DNA of 64,000 nt, taken from the NCBI GenBank assembly GCA_002344135.1, contig DDTO01000002.1, forward strand, positions 608,794 through 672,793, read 5' to 3'. Shown here piece after piece: positions 50,504 through 59,801 of this stretch; position 1 is the stretch's first letter; each line of letters begins with the position of its first letter. This DNA is from Chthonomonas sp. UBA2362. Lineage in GTDB: Bacteria; Armatimonadota; Fimbriimonadia; Fimbriimonadales; Fimbriimonadaceae. Both the position numbers and the translations under genes were made by a program. The notes under the pieces are model-generated. The model saw only the letters and a list, made by a program, of their open reading frames with translations. It was not told the DNA's origin and made no database searches.

Positions 50504-53500
50504 ATGGTTCAACTCTTTGCTTGCCTCTTCCTCGCCGCCCAGCCGGCGGCGCTTCCTCCCCTGGTCGGCACGCTGAGCGTGCAGTCCGGCGTGGTCCGCT
50601 TCGAGCGGCCCGGCAAGGACCCCATGCTCGCTCCGCGCGCGGCGCGGCTGCGGGTCGGGGACCGGCTGACGGTGGTCGAATCGGGGCGGGCGACGGTGGT
50701 GCTCGATGCGGCGCGAGAGGTGTGGGCCTTGCCCGATGCGGGAGCGTTCGTGGTCGAACTCGCCGCCCTGAAGCGCCTGGGTGAGGCAAAGCCGGTCTTG
50801 GTGCGGCGCATCGCGGCGCCTAAGGGTGGGCTGGGCAAGCCGCCGGCGCCGCTGGGGGGAGTTATTCGGGGCGGCGATCCGCAGATCCTGCCCTTCGGCG
50901 CGGTGATGCGGGCTCCAATAGAAGTGACTTGGGTGAGGGCTCCGGGGGCGACGAAGACGACGGTGGAGGTGCTCGATGCCAAGGGCAAGCGCCTCTGGAC
51001 CCAGAAGGTCGCTTCGGGGACGGCGCTGGTTCTTCCGGCGAAGCTGACCAAGCCCGGGTCCTGGGTCAAGGTACAGGTTCTGCAAAGCGGCCCCTCCTCC
51101 GTCTCGGCCAGCGCGTGGGTCTGCGTGATGACGCCCGAGCAGCGCGGGGCGGTCGAGGCAGAGGAGAAGGCGTTGCGCGTGGCGCTCGCGGACGACCAGG
51201 TGGCGCTGGGCTTTGCGCTGCGCGGGCTCTGGGCAGAGGCGCGGATGGGCTCCCGGCTGATCGATGCGCTCCAGATGGCCTACCCCGCCCTCATCGCCGC
51301 GCCCATGCCTTCGGCAGAGGTCATCGCGGCTTCGAAGTGGCAGCACGGGCAGTGGCTGGAGAAAGCCGGCTTCGCCGCCGAGGCTCGGGCGGCCTACGAG
51401 AGGGCTTGGGAGAAAGGAGGGCGCGAGCCGGAACTGAAGGCGGCGATCGAGCGGCTGGGTGGCAAGCCCCGGTCCGATCGACCAGTAGAGCCGATAACGA
51501 ATCAACCAGCACTACCGACCGAAAGGCCGGTAGTGCTGGTTGATCCCCTTCAGTTTGCGAACGACCTCAGGGAAGCCGCTGGGCTATTGAGCGTGCATAA
51601 GTTTGCGGAGGCACTGTCAGCGGCGGACAAAGCTCTCGCCCTCTTGCCGCCAGGGGATTCTATCTTGAGATTAAGTATAGCCCAACTGAAGATGAGAGCT
51701 CTGTTCGGTCTGGGCAGGTCTGCTGAGGCCTTAGAAAACCTGCGTTTCTCTCTCGCTATGGTCCGACGCATATGGCCAGGGGATGTGAGCCTAAAAGCGA
51801 CTGTTCTTAGCGACCTGTCTACCGGCCTGTTGATGGCTGGGCACCACACCGAGGCGTTACCCTTGGCCCAGGAGTGTCTCGCCCTGCGGCGTCGCCTCAC
51901 AGAGGGCGATCACCCAATGGTAGCAGCGAGCCTGAACAATGTGGCTTCGTGCCTAGACGCACTTGGGCGCCCTCTCGAGGCACTGCCGCTACACAAAGAG
52001 AGCCTGGAGATGCACCGTCGACTGTTTACAGGCGATCACCTAGACTTGGCGACGAGCATGAACAACATGGCGTCATGCTTGGATTTGCTCGGCCGATCCC
52101 TTGAAGCGCTTTCAATGTTCGAGGCAAGCCTCGAAATGCGCCGCCGCCTGCGCACTGGCGATAGCGCAGAGGTGGCTACCAGCCTAAACAATGTCGCGTC
52201 ATGTCTAGACTTTCTCGGTCAATCTGCCCAGGCCCTTCCCCTGTTTGAGGAGAGCCTTGAGATGCGGCGCAGGCTGTTTGGAGGCGCCCACCCCGACGTG
52301 GCCAACGGACTGAACAACCTAGCGCTTTGCCTCACCGCACTGGGCCGCTCAGGCGACGCCCTCCCGCTACATCAGCGAGGCTTGACGATGCTACGCCGCT
52401 TGACGGAGGGGGACCACCCAAGCATTGCGCGAACCCTGAACAATGTTGCGTCTTGTTTGGATGAACTGGGTCGGTCCTCCGATGCTCTCTCCATTTTCGA
52501 GGAAAGTCTTGAGATGTGGAGTCGCCTGTATGAGGGTGATCACCCGGACGTGGCAACCAGCCTGGGCAACCGGGCGCTTTGCCTGCACCGGCTCGGGCTA
52601 AACTCCCAGGCCCTGTCCTCGTTCAAGGGTAGTCTCGAGATGGTCCGCCGGATATACCGGGGCGACCATCCGCACATTGCCCTTTGCCTTAACAACGTGG
52701 GCTACTGCCTCACTTTGCTCGGACGCTCAGATGAGGCCATGCCCTTTTTCGAGCAGAGCTTGGCGATGCGACGCCGCTTGATTGAGGGAGACCATCGCGA
52801 CCTGGGGGTCAGCCTTAACGCAACGGCGCTCTGCCTCGCCATTCTCGGCCGCCACGGCGAGTCCAAAGCACTACTTGAGGAGGGACTTGCAATGGAGACT
52901 CGGATTTTGGTCGACCAGTGGTCGGGCAAAACGGGCGACTCTGGCCAAGTAGCATCGCTCCTGAGTCCAAGGCTCGGCACCTTAGGAATCATTGCCGATC
53001 CGCTATCCCTCTACCGTTGGATCCCAACCCTGCGCGGGGCCGGCCTTGCTCTGGAGACGCGCCTGAGTATGGCGCGCAGGCAAGCCGAGGTCGATCCCGA
53101 GGTCTCTAGGGCGCTTGGCGATTTACAGCAGGCGGAGAAAGCCGAGAGGGACAGTGTGTTCTCCTCACGTCCAAGTGAAGTTTCTGAGGAAGCGTGGTCT
53201 AGCCGCCTGAGCGACCTGCGGCGAGAACGCCAGTCGGCCAGTACCCGGCTCGCCCAAATGCTCGGGGAACGCGACCCCCGCCTGATCCAAACCCTCGAGG
53301 TGACCCAGGAGCAAGTACAGTCCGGCATCGCGCGGAACCAAGCCCTGATCGAGTACATCCGCGCCGGAACCTGGGACGACAGGGCCAAGGAGCAGGGTCC
53401 CGACGCCTACGCCGCCTTCATCGTGCCTCACGAGGGCGAAGTGCGCTATGTGAAGCTTGCGCCGGCCGAGGAGATCGACAGACTCGTCGAAGATTGGCAA

Positions 53501-54556
53501 GACGAACTGTCCAGAGCCAATGACCGGGGCGCTACACACGAAGATCTCAAGCAAACCCAAGTCAAGCTTAGGGAGATCGGACGCACGCTTTACGACAAAC
53601 TGATAAGACCTCTGGGCAAGCTGCCGGGCAGCCTCCTCGTCGCCCCCGACGACAGGCTTCACGCCCTGCCCTTCGCCGCGCTCTTCGACGGCAAGAAGTA
53701 CTTCGTGGAGACTCACTCGCTGAGCATCGTCGGCTCCGGGCGCGATCTCGTCGAGAAGCCGCCGATCGGCGAGACCAAGGACGCGGTGGTGATGGCGGGG
53801 CCGGAGTTCGACCTGGGCGCCGCATCGGTCCGGGACTTGGACAAAGGCCTCTCACCTGCTCCGAGCGGCACGCGAAGCCTCAACGCCAAGGGCGAGTGGG
53901 AGCCCCTGGCCGCCGCTTCCGACGAGGGGAAAGCCGTGGCGAAACTCCTCGGCGTCGAACCGATCCTCGGCGCACAGGCCACCGAAGCCCGGCTGATGAG
54001 CGTGGAGCGGCCCGTCGTGCTCCATATCGCCACCCACGGCTTCTTCTTCCCTCCGATCATCGAGCGCAAGGAGCGCGACGAGATGCTCATGGCCGACATG
54101 ACCGGGCGCGGAGTTCGCGTGGCCGATTCCCCCATGATCCGCTCCGGCCTCGTTCTCTCCGGCGCGAACAACGACGAGGAACTGCGCAAGGCGGGGCTGG
54201 CCGACGGCTGGGCGACGGCGCTGGAGCTTTCGCAAATGGACTTGCGGGGCACCGAACTCGTCGTTCTCTCTGCCTGCGAGACGGCGCGGGGAGATGTCAA
54301 GGGCGCCGAAGGCGTCTTCGGCCTCCAGCGGGCGTTTCGCTTCGCGGGAGCGCAGAGCCTGATCATGAGCCTCTTCAAAGTCCCCGACGACTCCACCCGC
54401 GCCTTGATGACTTCCTTCTATGGGAAATGGAAGCCCGGCGCGCCCGAGGGCTCCAAGCTGAAGGCCCTACGTGAAACGCAACTGTCGATGCTCAAGAACC
54501 CCGCCACCCGCCACCCCCGTCACTGGGCCGGCTTCGTGCTCATGGGTGAGCGGTAG
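50504..54556 (+). CDS. FecR-like/TPR/CHAT caspase-like protein
   Basis: 1350 residues. The signal-like start (MVQLFACLFLAAQPAALPPL) leads into a FecR-like domain (VGTLSVQSGVVRFERPG; LRVGDRLTVVESGRATVVLD). Residues 340-800 contain eight to nine 42-residue TPRs (NNVASCLDALGRPLEALPLH and repeats, joined by EGDHP). The C-terminal CHAT domain has His1178 (VLHIATHGFFFPP) and Cys1258 (LVVLSACETARG), and ends RHPRHWAGFVLMGE. A 17-bp inverted repeat lies at the FecR/TPR junction, and the TPR segment is visibly lower in GC. The next gene (CHASE2-cyclase) follows after three bases. Inference: a sensor-protease scaffold at the envelope. Confidence 0.9.
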   Translation: MVQLFACLFLAAQPAALPPLVGTLSVQSGVVRFERPGKDPMLAPRAARLRVGDRLTVVESGRATVVLDAAREVWALPDAGAFVVELAALKRLGEAKPVLVRRIAAPKGGLGKPPAPLGGVIRGGDPQILPFGAVMRAPIEVTWVRAPGATKTTVEVLDAKGKRLWTQKVASGTALVLPAKLTKPGSWVKVQVLQSGPSSVSASAWVCVMTPEQRGAVEAEEKALRVALADDQVALGFALRGLWAEARMGSRLIDALQMAYPALIAAPMPSAEVIAASKWQHGQWLEKAGFAAEARAAYERAWEKGGREPELKAAIERLGGKPRSDRPVEPITNQPALPTERPVVLVDPLQFANDLREAAGLLSVHKFAEALSAADKALALLPPGDSILRLSIAQLKMRALFGLGRSAEALENLRFSLAMVRRIWPGDVSLKATVLSDLSTGLLMAGHHTEALPLAQECLALRRRLTEGDHPMVAASLNNVASCLDALGRPLEALPLHKESLEMHRRLFTGDHLDLATSMNNMASCLDLLGRSLEALSMFEASLEMRRRLRTGDSAEVATSLNNVASCLDFLGQSAQALPLFEESLEMRRRLFGGAHPDVANGLNNLALCLTALGRSGDALPLHQRGLTMLRRLTEGDHPSIARTLNNVASCLDELGRSSDALSIFEESLEMWSRLYEGDHPDVATSLGNRALCLHRLGLNSQALSSFKGSLEMVRRIYRGDHPHIALCLNNVGYCLTLLGRSDEAMPFFEQSLAMRRRLIEGDHRDLGVSLNATALCLAILGRHGESKALLEEGLAMETRILVDQWSGKTGDSGQVASLLSPRLGTLGIIADPLSLYRWIPTLRGAGLALETRLSMARRQAEVDPEVSRALGDLQQAEKAERDSVFSSRPSEVSEEAWSSRLSDLRRERQSASTRLAQMLGERDPRLIQTLEVTQEQVQSGIARNQALIEYIRAGTWDDRAKEQGPDAYAAFIVPHEGEVRYVKLAPAEEIDRLVEDWQDELSRANDRGATHEDLKQTQVKLREIGRTLYDKLIRPLGKLPGSLLVAPDDRLHALPFAALFDGKKYFVETHSLSIVGSGRDLVEKPPIGETKDAVVMAGPEFDLGAASVRDLDKGLSPAPSGTRSLNAKGEWEPLAAASDEGKAVAKLLGVEPILGAQATEARLMSVERPVVLHIATHGFFFPPIIERKERDEMLMADMTGRGVRVADSPMIRSGLVLSGANNDEELRKAGLADGWATALELSQMDLRGTELVVLSACETARGDVKGAEGVFGLQRAFRFAGAQSLIMSLFKVPDDSTRALMTSFYGKWKPGAPEGSKLKALRETQLSMLKNPATRHPRHWAGFVLMGER
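51501..51544. repeat. 17-bp perfect inverted repeat inside the CHAT gene
   Basis: ATCAACCAGCACTACCG (51501-51517) is the exact reverse complement of CGGTAGTGCTGGTTGAT (51528-51544), with ten bases between them (ACCGAAAGGC) that can add a CC/GG pair and GAAA loop. It encodes NQPALPTERPVVLVDP, the linker between the FecR and TPR parts. It coincides with a change in base composition. Confidence 0.8.
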
Positions 54557-54559
54557 GGC

Positions 54560-56299
54560 GTGGGGGCTCGCCTCTGGACCGTTCTGGTTCTGGCCATCGT
54601 CGGAGCGCTGCTGCCCTTCGTGCCGTTCGTTCGGGAGATGGAGGAGAAGTCGATCGATGCGCGTTTTGCGCTTCGAGGTCCGCGGAATTCGCGTGCGCCG
54701 GTGGTCGTCGTCGCCGTCGACGACGAGACAGAGCGACACTGGCGGGAAGCGAAGAAGCTTCCGAAAGTCGCTTGGCCCGGCGAGTTCGCCGGCATCCTCG
54801 AAACGGCCATGAAAGGAGGCGCGAAGAAAGTCGCCTTCGACTTCGAGTTCGCTTTCGATATCGACGACTTCCTCTCGATGAAGGGCGTTGATGAAACCCC
54901 CTTCTTCACTTTCGTCGATACCGTCGGCGGTTTCAATGAGCAATGCATTATCGGAAGCGCAAATCCTGACGGTATGGCTGCGCAGCTGAGCGCTGCAAGT
55001 CCGACTGTCGCGTCGGTGAATCGCGTCGATGGTGATTCTCGTACTGCTCGGCGACTACCCCGAGTCGATAACTGGATAGAGGACGGAATACCGGGGCTTG
55101 CGTACTCCATTGCAGGAGCTCAACCTGGCCGGACCGACCCGGTAGATATCAACTACACGGGTACGGAGCCGCGCATCGTCTCGGCGATGGATGTGGCCGC
55201 CGGCAAAGTGCCGCCGGCCACCTTCGATGGAGCCTACGTGCTGGTCGGCGAGACGTACCAGTCGAGCCCCGACCAACACGACACCCCTTTGCAGGCCCAG
55301 GTACCCGGGGTTCTCATCCAGGCTGAGGCCGTGCGTACGCTGCTCGATGGGACGGAGTTGACGGTTCTCGGCAACGTTTGGGGGGTCGGACTCACCGCGC
55401 TTGTCGCTGTCTTAACTGCGCTGCTTGCGCTAAGAGTTTGGCCGTTTCTTTACGGGCTTATTTCGCTGTCCTTCATGCTGCTGTGGTCGGGTCTCTCGCT
55501 CGTGGCGTTCAGCAAGTTCTACGTGGTCGTTCCAGTGATCCCGATCGGCCTGATGGCACTGCTGCTCGTACCTGCAACCGTCTATACCGTTCGTGCCGTC
55601 GAAGAAAGCCGCGGTCGCTTGTTTGCCAGGGCACAGTGGGGCCAGATGGTCTCGGAGGCGTTCGTCAAGCGAGTGGAGGAAAGCCGAAAGAGGGGACTCG
55701 GTTCTTGGGAGCGGATCGAAGCCTGCCTGCTCTTTCTCGACATTGCCGACTTTTCAAGTCACAGCAACATCCCTGAACAGGAACTCGTCGTCGAGAAGCT
55801 GAACCTGCTGTTTCCCATGATCATCGGACGAGTGCGGAGCGCGGGTGGAGAGGTGCTTAACTTCATGGGCGACGGCCTCGCGGCCATGTGGGAGGTCGGC
55901 GCGGGTGCACCGAGAGAGACGACGCTCACAACGGCCCTGCAAACGAGCCTTCAGATTCTCCGAGAAGTCGATCGGCTCAACGCGAGTCACGCTTTCGGGC
56001 AGGAGCCATGGGACGTGCGTATCGGGCTCGCCTATGGTGAAGTGACCCTTGCCTTGGTCGGGTCGCAGGACCGCAAGCAGATGACACTCTACGGCCCTGC
56101 CGTGAATCTGGCCTCGCGGTGCGAACAGGCAGGCAAGGACCTCGTGCCTGGGTCGAAGGTCACGAGCCGCCTCGTCGCCACCGAGGTTTTTCGAGAAGCC
56201 TTCAAGGCCGTCGCGGAGCAGTTCGAGCGAGTCGAATATCGGGCAAGGGGTTGGACGGCGCCGCTTGCACTCTACTACTTTGTGGAAGCCCGAGCCTAG
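54560..56299 (+). CDS. CHASE2-domain adenylate/guanylate cyclase
   Basis: A 579-residue protein that starts at GTG 54560, three bases after the CHAT stop. Residues 1-300 are a CHASE2 extracytoplasmic sensor (VVVVAVDDETERHWREA; GAKKVAFDFEF; IVSAMDVAAGKVPPATFDG; VLVGETYQSSPDQHDTPL) behind one N-terminal helix. Three more membrane helices (residues 280-345) lead to the class III cyclase domain (RIEACLLFLDIADFSSHSN with metal Asp, NFMGDGLAAMW with second Asp, and AYGEVTLALVG). Both metal Asp residues are present, so it should be active. It makes cAMP or cGMP on sensing a periplasmic signal. Confidence 0.9.
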   Translation: MGARLWTVLVLAIVGALLPFVPFVREMEEKSIDARFALRGPRNSRAPVVVVAVDDETERHWREAKKLPKVAWPGEFAGILETAMKGGAKKVAFDFEFAFDIDDFLSMKGVDETPFFTFVDTVGGFNEQCIIGSANPDGMAAQLSAASPTVASVNRVDGDSRTARRLPRVDNWIEDGIPGLAYSIAGAQPGRTDPVDINYTGTEPRIVSAMDVAAGKVPPATFDGAYVLVGETYQSSPDQHDTPLQAQVPGVLIQAEAVRTLLDGTELTVLGNVWGVGLTALVAVLTALLALRVWPFLYGLISLSFMLLWSGLSLVAFSKFYVVVPVIPIGLMALLLVPATVYTVRAVEESRGRLFARAQWGQMVSEAFVKRVEESRKRGLGSWERIEACLLFLDIADFSSHSNIPEQELVVEKLNLLFPMIIGRVRSAGGEVLNFMGDGLAAMWEVGAGAPRETTLTTALQTSLQILREVDRLNASHAFGQEPWDVRIGLAYGEVTLALVGSQDRKQMTLYGPAVNLASRCEQAGKDLVPGSKVTSRLVATEVFREAFKAVAEQFERVEYRARGWTAPLALYYFVEARA

Positions 56300-56335
56300 G
56301 TTCTGCCGACGCCGCTGCGGCTGAGCCCGCTCAAG

Positions 56336-56341
56336 TAAACT
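56336..56341 (+). promoter_or_regulatory. -10-like hexamer TAAACT, leaderless start
   Basis: TAAACT ends six bases before the ATG at 56348. No Shine-Dalgarno sequence is seen. Confidence 0.4.
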
Positions 56342-56347
56342 CGATCC

Positions 56348-57502
56348 ATGCGCTACGTCTGCCTCGGCGAGGTTCCACGCTATCGTCACACCCAGTTCCG
56401 CAAGCCCGATGGCACGCTGTATCCGGAGCAGCTGTTCTCGACGGTTGGCTTCTCCGGTCCGATGGCGCTGCTGTACCACCTGAACTTGCCGACCGAGGTA
56501 AAGGACTGGGAAGACCTCGGTGATGTGCGCCCGACCTTCCTCGAAGCCGAGCCGCTGCGGCATCGGCATCTGAAGACCGCGCGGATGCAGCCGATGGGCA
56601 ACGCAATCACCGGGCGCGTGCCCTTGATGGGGAACAACGACGTCGTCTGGTACCAGGCGCTGGTCGCCGAGCAGATGCCGCACTACTACAAGAACGCGGA
56701 AGGCGACGAGATCCTGTTCATCCACGACGGCTCGGGAACCCTCGAGTCGATGTTCGGCGAGGTCGTGTTCAAGCCGGGGGATTACCTGGTCATCCCGCGC
56801 GGAACGATCTGGCGGATCGTGTTCGACAGCCTGCCGGTGCGAATGATCGCCATCGAGAGCCACGGGCACGTCACGACGCCAAAGCGGTACCGCAACTGGT
56901 ACGGGCAGTTCCTCGAGCATGCGCCCTATCACGAGCGCGACTTCCGGCCGCCGGCGAGCCTGACCACGCACGACGAGCAGGGCGAATTCTTCGTCGATGT
57001 GAGGGCGCGGGGGCGCATGACGCGCTACACCTACCGGTTCAACCCGCTCGACGTGGTCGGATGGGACGGGTACGTGTATCCGTATGCCTTCAGCATCCAC
57101 GACTTCGCCCCGATCGTGGGCAAGCTGCACATGCCGCCGCCGATCCACCAGACGTTCGAGGGCCAGAACTTCGTGATCTGCTCGTTCTGCCCGCGCGTAC
57201 TAGACTTCCATCCCAACGCGGTGCCGATCCCGTATAACCACTCCAACGTCGACTCGGACGAGGTGCTGTACTACTGCAACGACAAGTTCGGATCGCGCAA
57301 AGGAATCGAGGTAGGAAGCATCACGTTGCACCCGCTCGGCATCCCCCACGGTCCGCAGCCCGGCGCGGTTGAGGCCTCGCTCGGTGCAACGAAGACAGAG
57401 GAACTGGCGGTGATGCTCGACACATTCCACCCGCTTTACCTAACCGAGCAGGCGCTGGCGATCGAAGACCCGAACTACTGGAAGAGCTGGCAGACGGGAT
57501 AG
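56348..57502 (+). CDS. hmgA: homogentisate 1,2-dioxygenase
   Basis: A 384-residue cupin. Family motifs are TFEGQNFVICSFCPRVLDFHP, YNHSNVDSDEVLYYCNDKF (His and Glu iron ligands) and SITLHPLGIPHGPQPG (His ligand). It cleaves the homogentisate ring to maleylacetoacetate in tyrosine/phenylalanine breakdown. It is a little shorter than the approximately 430-residue Pseudomonas enzyme. Neither fumarylacetoacetase nor maleylacetoacetate isomerase is present in the window. The following gene starts 51 bp later. Confidence 0.93.
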   Translation: MRYVCLGEVPRYRHTQFRKPDGTLYPEQLFSTVGFSGPMALLYHLNLPTEVKDWEDLGDVRPTFLEAEPLRHRHLKTARMQPMGNAITGRVPLMGNNDVVWYQALVAEQMPHYYKNAEGDEILFIHDGSGTLESMFGEVVFKPGDYLVIPRGTIWRIVFDSLPVRMIAIESHGHVTTPKRYRNWYGQFLEHAPYHERDFRPPASLTTHDEQGEFFVDVRARGRMTRYTYRFNPLDVVGWDGYVYPYAFSIHDFAPIVGKLHMPPPIHQTFEGQNFVICSFCPRVLDFHPNAVPIPYNHSNVDSDEVLYYCNDKFGSRKGIEVGSITLHPLGIPHGPQPGAVEASLGATKTEELAVMLDTFHPLYLTEQALAIEDPNYWKSWQTG

Positions 57503-57553
57503 GGGGTGGGCTGGGGTTCCTGGGACGGGCCAATAGCGTATGATCCAAGAGAC

Positions 57554-59737
57554 ATGCTGGCACGAACCTCGATCTTCCTCTGTCTCCTCTGTCTCTGCGC
57601 CGCGGTAAGGGCCGACGACGACAAGTTCGGCCACTCCAAGCACGGAACCGCGTTCGACTCGGGCATGCGCACCAAGCCGTGGAAGATGGACGGCATCGGG
57701 ACTTCGCCGTTCCCGATCTCGACAAGGAATCCAGAAGTGCAGGAATGGTACGACCAAGGGAACGCCCTGCTCCACAGCTTCTGGTTCGAAGAAGCCGAAC
57801 GCTCGTTTCGATGGTGCCTCAAGCTGGAGGCTGGCAACGCGATGGTCTACTTCGGACTCGCCCGATGCGGACTCAACTGGTTTTCGACTGGAGCAGGCGA
57901 GAGCCCCGAGTTGCAACGCTATCGCGACTTCCTGAAGGAGGCGGTTCGGCGGAAATCCAGGGTTAGCGAGCGCGAAAGGCTGTATATCGAAGCCTGGGAT
58001 GCAGCATGGGCCAAACAGGGGGACGAGGCTCGGCGGGCGATCATCGGGCACCTTGAGCAGCTTTGCGTCAAGTACCCCGACGATATCGAAGCGAAGACTC
58101 AATTGGCGTTCTTCAATATCGGCCAGGGCAGCGCGTTAGCAAACGAGTTTCTGATCCAGAAGGTGCTCGCGGTGAACCCGATGCACCCCGGTGCCCACCA
58201 CGCCCGAATTCACAATTGGGACGGCGTTAGCGGCGCTCAGGCCGTCGCCAGTTGCGAGCGGTATGGAAAGGCGGCTCCGGGAATCGGGCATTCGCTCCAC
58301 ATGCCTGGTCATATCTACACCAAGATCGGCATGTGGCACGAGGCCGCGATCGCGATGGATAGCGCGACACGGGTCGAACTGTCCTACATGAACAATCGCC
58401 TCGCGCTCCCGTTCGAAACCTGGAATTACGCGCACAACCGCGATTATCTTTGCTACATTCAGGAGCAGCTCGGGCGGGCCGAGGCGAGCATCCAAGGGGC
58501 GCTCGATATGCATAACGCGCCTCGCGACCCATCAGCGGGAGGGCGCGGCTACCCGGCCATCATTCCGCTCCTTCGCGCCCTGGTCAAGTTCGAACGCTGG
58601 GACCGGATCCTCGACGGAAAGACGCTGTTCGACCCGGGCGACGAGTACCTCGCTCAGTACAAAGTCGCCGCAGAAGTGATGGCGCTGGTGGGCACCGGCA
58701 AGACTTCTGAAGCGCGCAAGAAGATGGACGAGTTCAAGGCAGAAGGAGCCAAGAAGCTCGAGTCTGAAATCGCCAAGGCTCCTGACCGGGCCGAGGCGAT
58801 TCGGAACGAAGCTGAGAAGAACGCGCCCAAGCTGGTGAAAGTCGCCGGTGCCCAGCTCCTTCTCGCCGAAGGCAAGCGCGATGAGGGAATGAAGATCCTC
58901 ACCCAACTCGCCGAGAGCGAAAGCGGCCATCCCTACGGGGGCGACCCGCCCGGCGACCCGTGGCCGGTGGCTCGGCTCGTTGGAGACGCCTACTTCGGCG
59001 CTGGTGAGTACGGCAACGCCATCGAGGCCTACGAGCGCGGGCTCTCGCAGGAGATCAACGATGCTTGGTGCATTGCGGGACTTGCGAAGAGCCATGCGGC
59101 TTTAGGCGATAAGGACAAGGCTCGCCCTTATGCTGCCCGGTTCTTCGCCGTTTGGGATGGGGCCGACCCGGGCCTGCGCTGGATGAAGGAAGTCCAAGCC
59201 CTCGACTTGAAGGCAAAGCCCTTCGCAGAAACCTATAAGCCCGAACGCCGCTACGACCCGAAGGCGCTCGACAGAATCGGACCCAGCAATTGGCAACCCT
59301 TCGCAGCACCCGCGCTCCACTGTCTGGACGTCGAGGGAAAGGTCGTGACACTTGAGCAGTATCGCGGAAAGAACGTCTTGCTCATCTATTACTTATCGGA
59401 TCAGTGCGTCCATTGCATTGAGCAACTCACCAAGGTTACGTCAAAGATCGCGGAGTTCGACGCGATGGACACCGTCGTCCTTGCCGTTAGCGCGGCCAAA
59501 CCGGAAGTGAACAAAGCGTCCGGTCTCTTGGCTGCCTTCAAGATCGCCCTCCTCTCCGACCCCGACCACTCGAACGCACGCCGCTTTGCCTCCTTCGATG
59601 ACTTCGAGGACATGGAACTCCACTCGACGATCCTAATCGACCGCCAGGGGCGCGTTCGCTGGAAGCGGACCGGCGGCGAACCGTTCGCCGACGTGGACTT
59701 TCTGCTTTCCGAGTTGAAGAGGTGGTCGGGCAAGTAG
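57554..59737 (+). CDS. TPR protein with C-terminal thioredoxin-like (AhpC/TSA) domain
   Basis: 727 residues from ATG 57554 with a signal peptide (MLARTSIFLCLLCLCAAVRA) and TATGAT nine bases upstream. Residues 55-560 are TPR/SEL-like helical repeats (QGNALLHSFWFEEAERSFRW; VGDAYFGAGEYGNAIEAYE). The last 150 residues are a thioredoxin-fold domain: APALHCLDVEGKVVTLEQYR, GKNVLLIYYLSDQCVHCIEQL, with a CxxC (Cys-Val-His-Cys) as in TlpA-like thiol-disulphide oxidoreductases. It probably acts in the periplasm. A cytochrome-like lipoprotein gene follows. Confidence 0.8.
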   Translation: MLARTSIFLCLLCLCAAVRADDDKFGHSKHGTAFDSGMRTKPWKMDGIGTSPFPISTRNPEVQEWYDQGNALLHSFWFEEAERSFRWCLKLEAGNAMVYFGLARCGLNWFSTGAGESPELQRYRDFLKEAVRRKSRVSERERLYIEAWDAAWAKQGDEARRAIIGHLEQLCVKYPDDIEAKTQLAFFNIGQGSALANEFLIQKVLAVNPMHPGAHHARIHNWDGVSGAQAVASCERYGKAAPGIGHSLHMPGHIYTKIGMWHEAAIAMDSATRVELSYMNNRLALPFETWNYAHNRDYLCYIQEQLGRAEASIQGALDMHNAPRDPSAGGRGYPAIIPLLRALVKFERWDRILDGKTLFDPGDEYLAQYKVAAEVMALVGTGKTSEARKKMDEFKAEGAKKLESEIAKAPDRAEAIRNEAEKNAPKLVKVAGAQLLLAEGKRDEGMKILTQLAESESGHPYGGDPPGDPWPVARLVGDAYFGAGEYGNAIEAYERGLSQEINDAWCIAGLAKSHAALGDKDKARPYAARFFAVWDGADPGLRWMKEVQALDLKAKPFAETYKPERRYDPKALDRIGPSNWQPFAAPALHCLDVEGKVVTLEQYRGKNVLLIYYLSDQCVHCIEQLTKVTSKIAEFDAMDTVVLAVSAAKPEVNKASGLLAAFKIALLSDPDHSNARRFASFDDFEDMELHSTILIDRQGRVRWKRTGGEPFADVDFLLSELKRWSGK

Positions 59738-59789
59738 TCGGGGAAGGCTGCGTGGTTCAGCTTTCATGCAGTCTGCTGCCGGTGTTCAC

Positions 59790-59795
59790 CATAAT
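59790..59795 (+). promoter_or_regulatory. -10-like hexamer CATAAT, leaderless start
   Basis: CATAAT ends six bases before the ATG at 59802. No Shine-Dalgarno sequence is seen. Confidence 0.4.
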
Positions 59796-59801
59796 CGGCC
59801 A

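Noticed and set aside
49367..51505. 712-codon minus-strand open frame
   Set aside because: It runs antisense to three clear genes (glycine-rich protein, intergenic gap, CHAT) and has Arg/Pro/Asp-rich low-information content.
51880..52910. Possible CRISPR array or tandem DNA repeat
   Set aside because: The 126-bp periodicity comes from 42-residue TPRs in a continuous reading frame; repeats are too diverged and lack spacers.
55754..57148. 464-codon minus-strand open frame spanning the cyclase end and homogentisate dioxygenase
   Set aside because: Covers the ends of two real genes and the gap between them; composition is that of a shadow.
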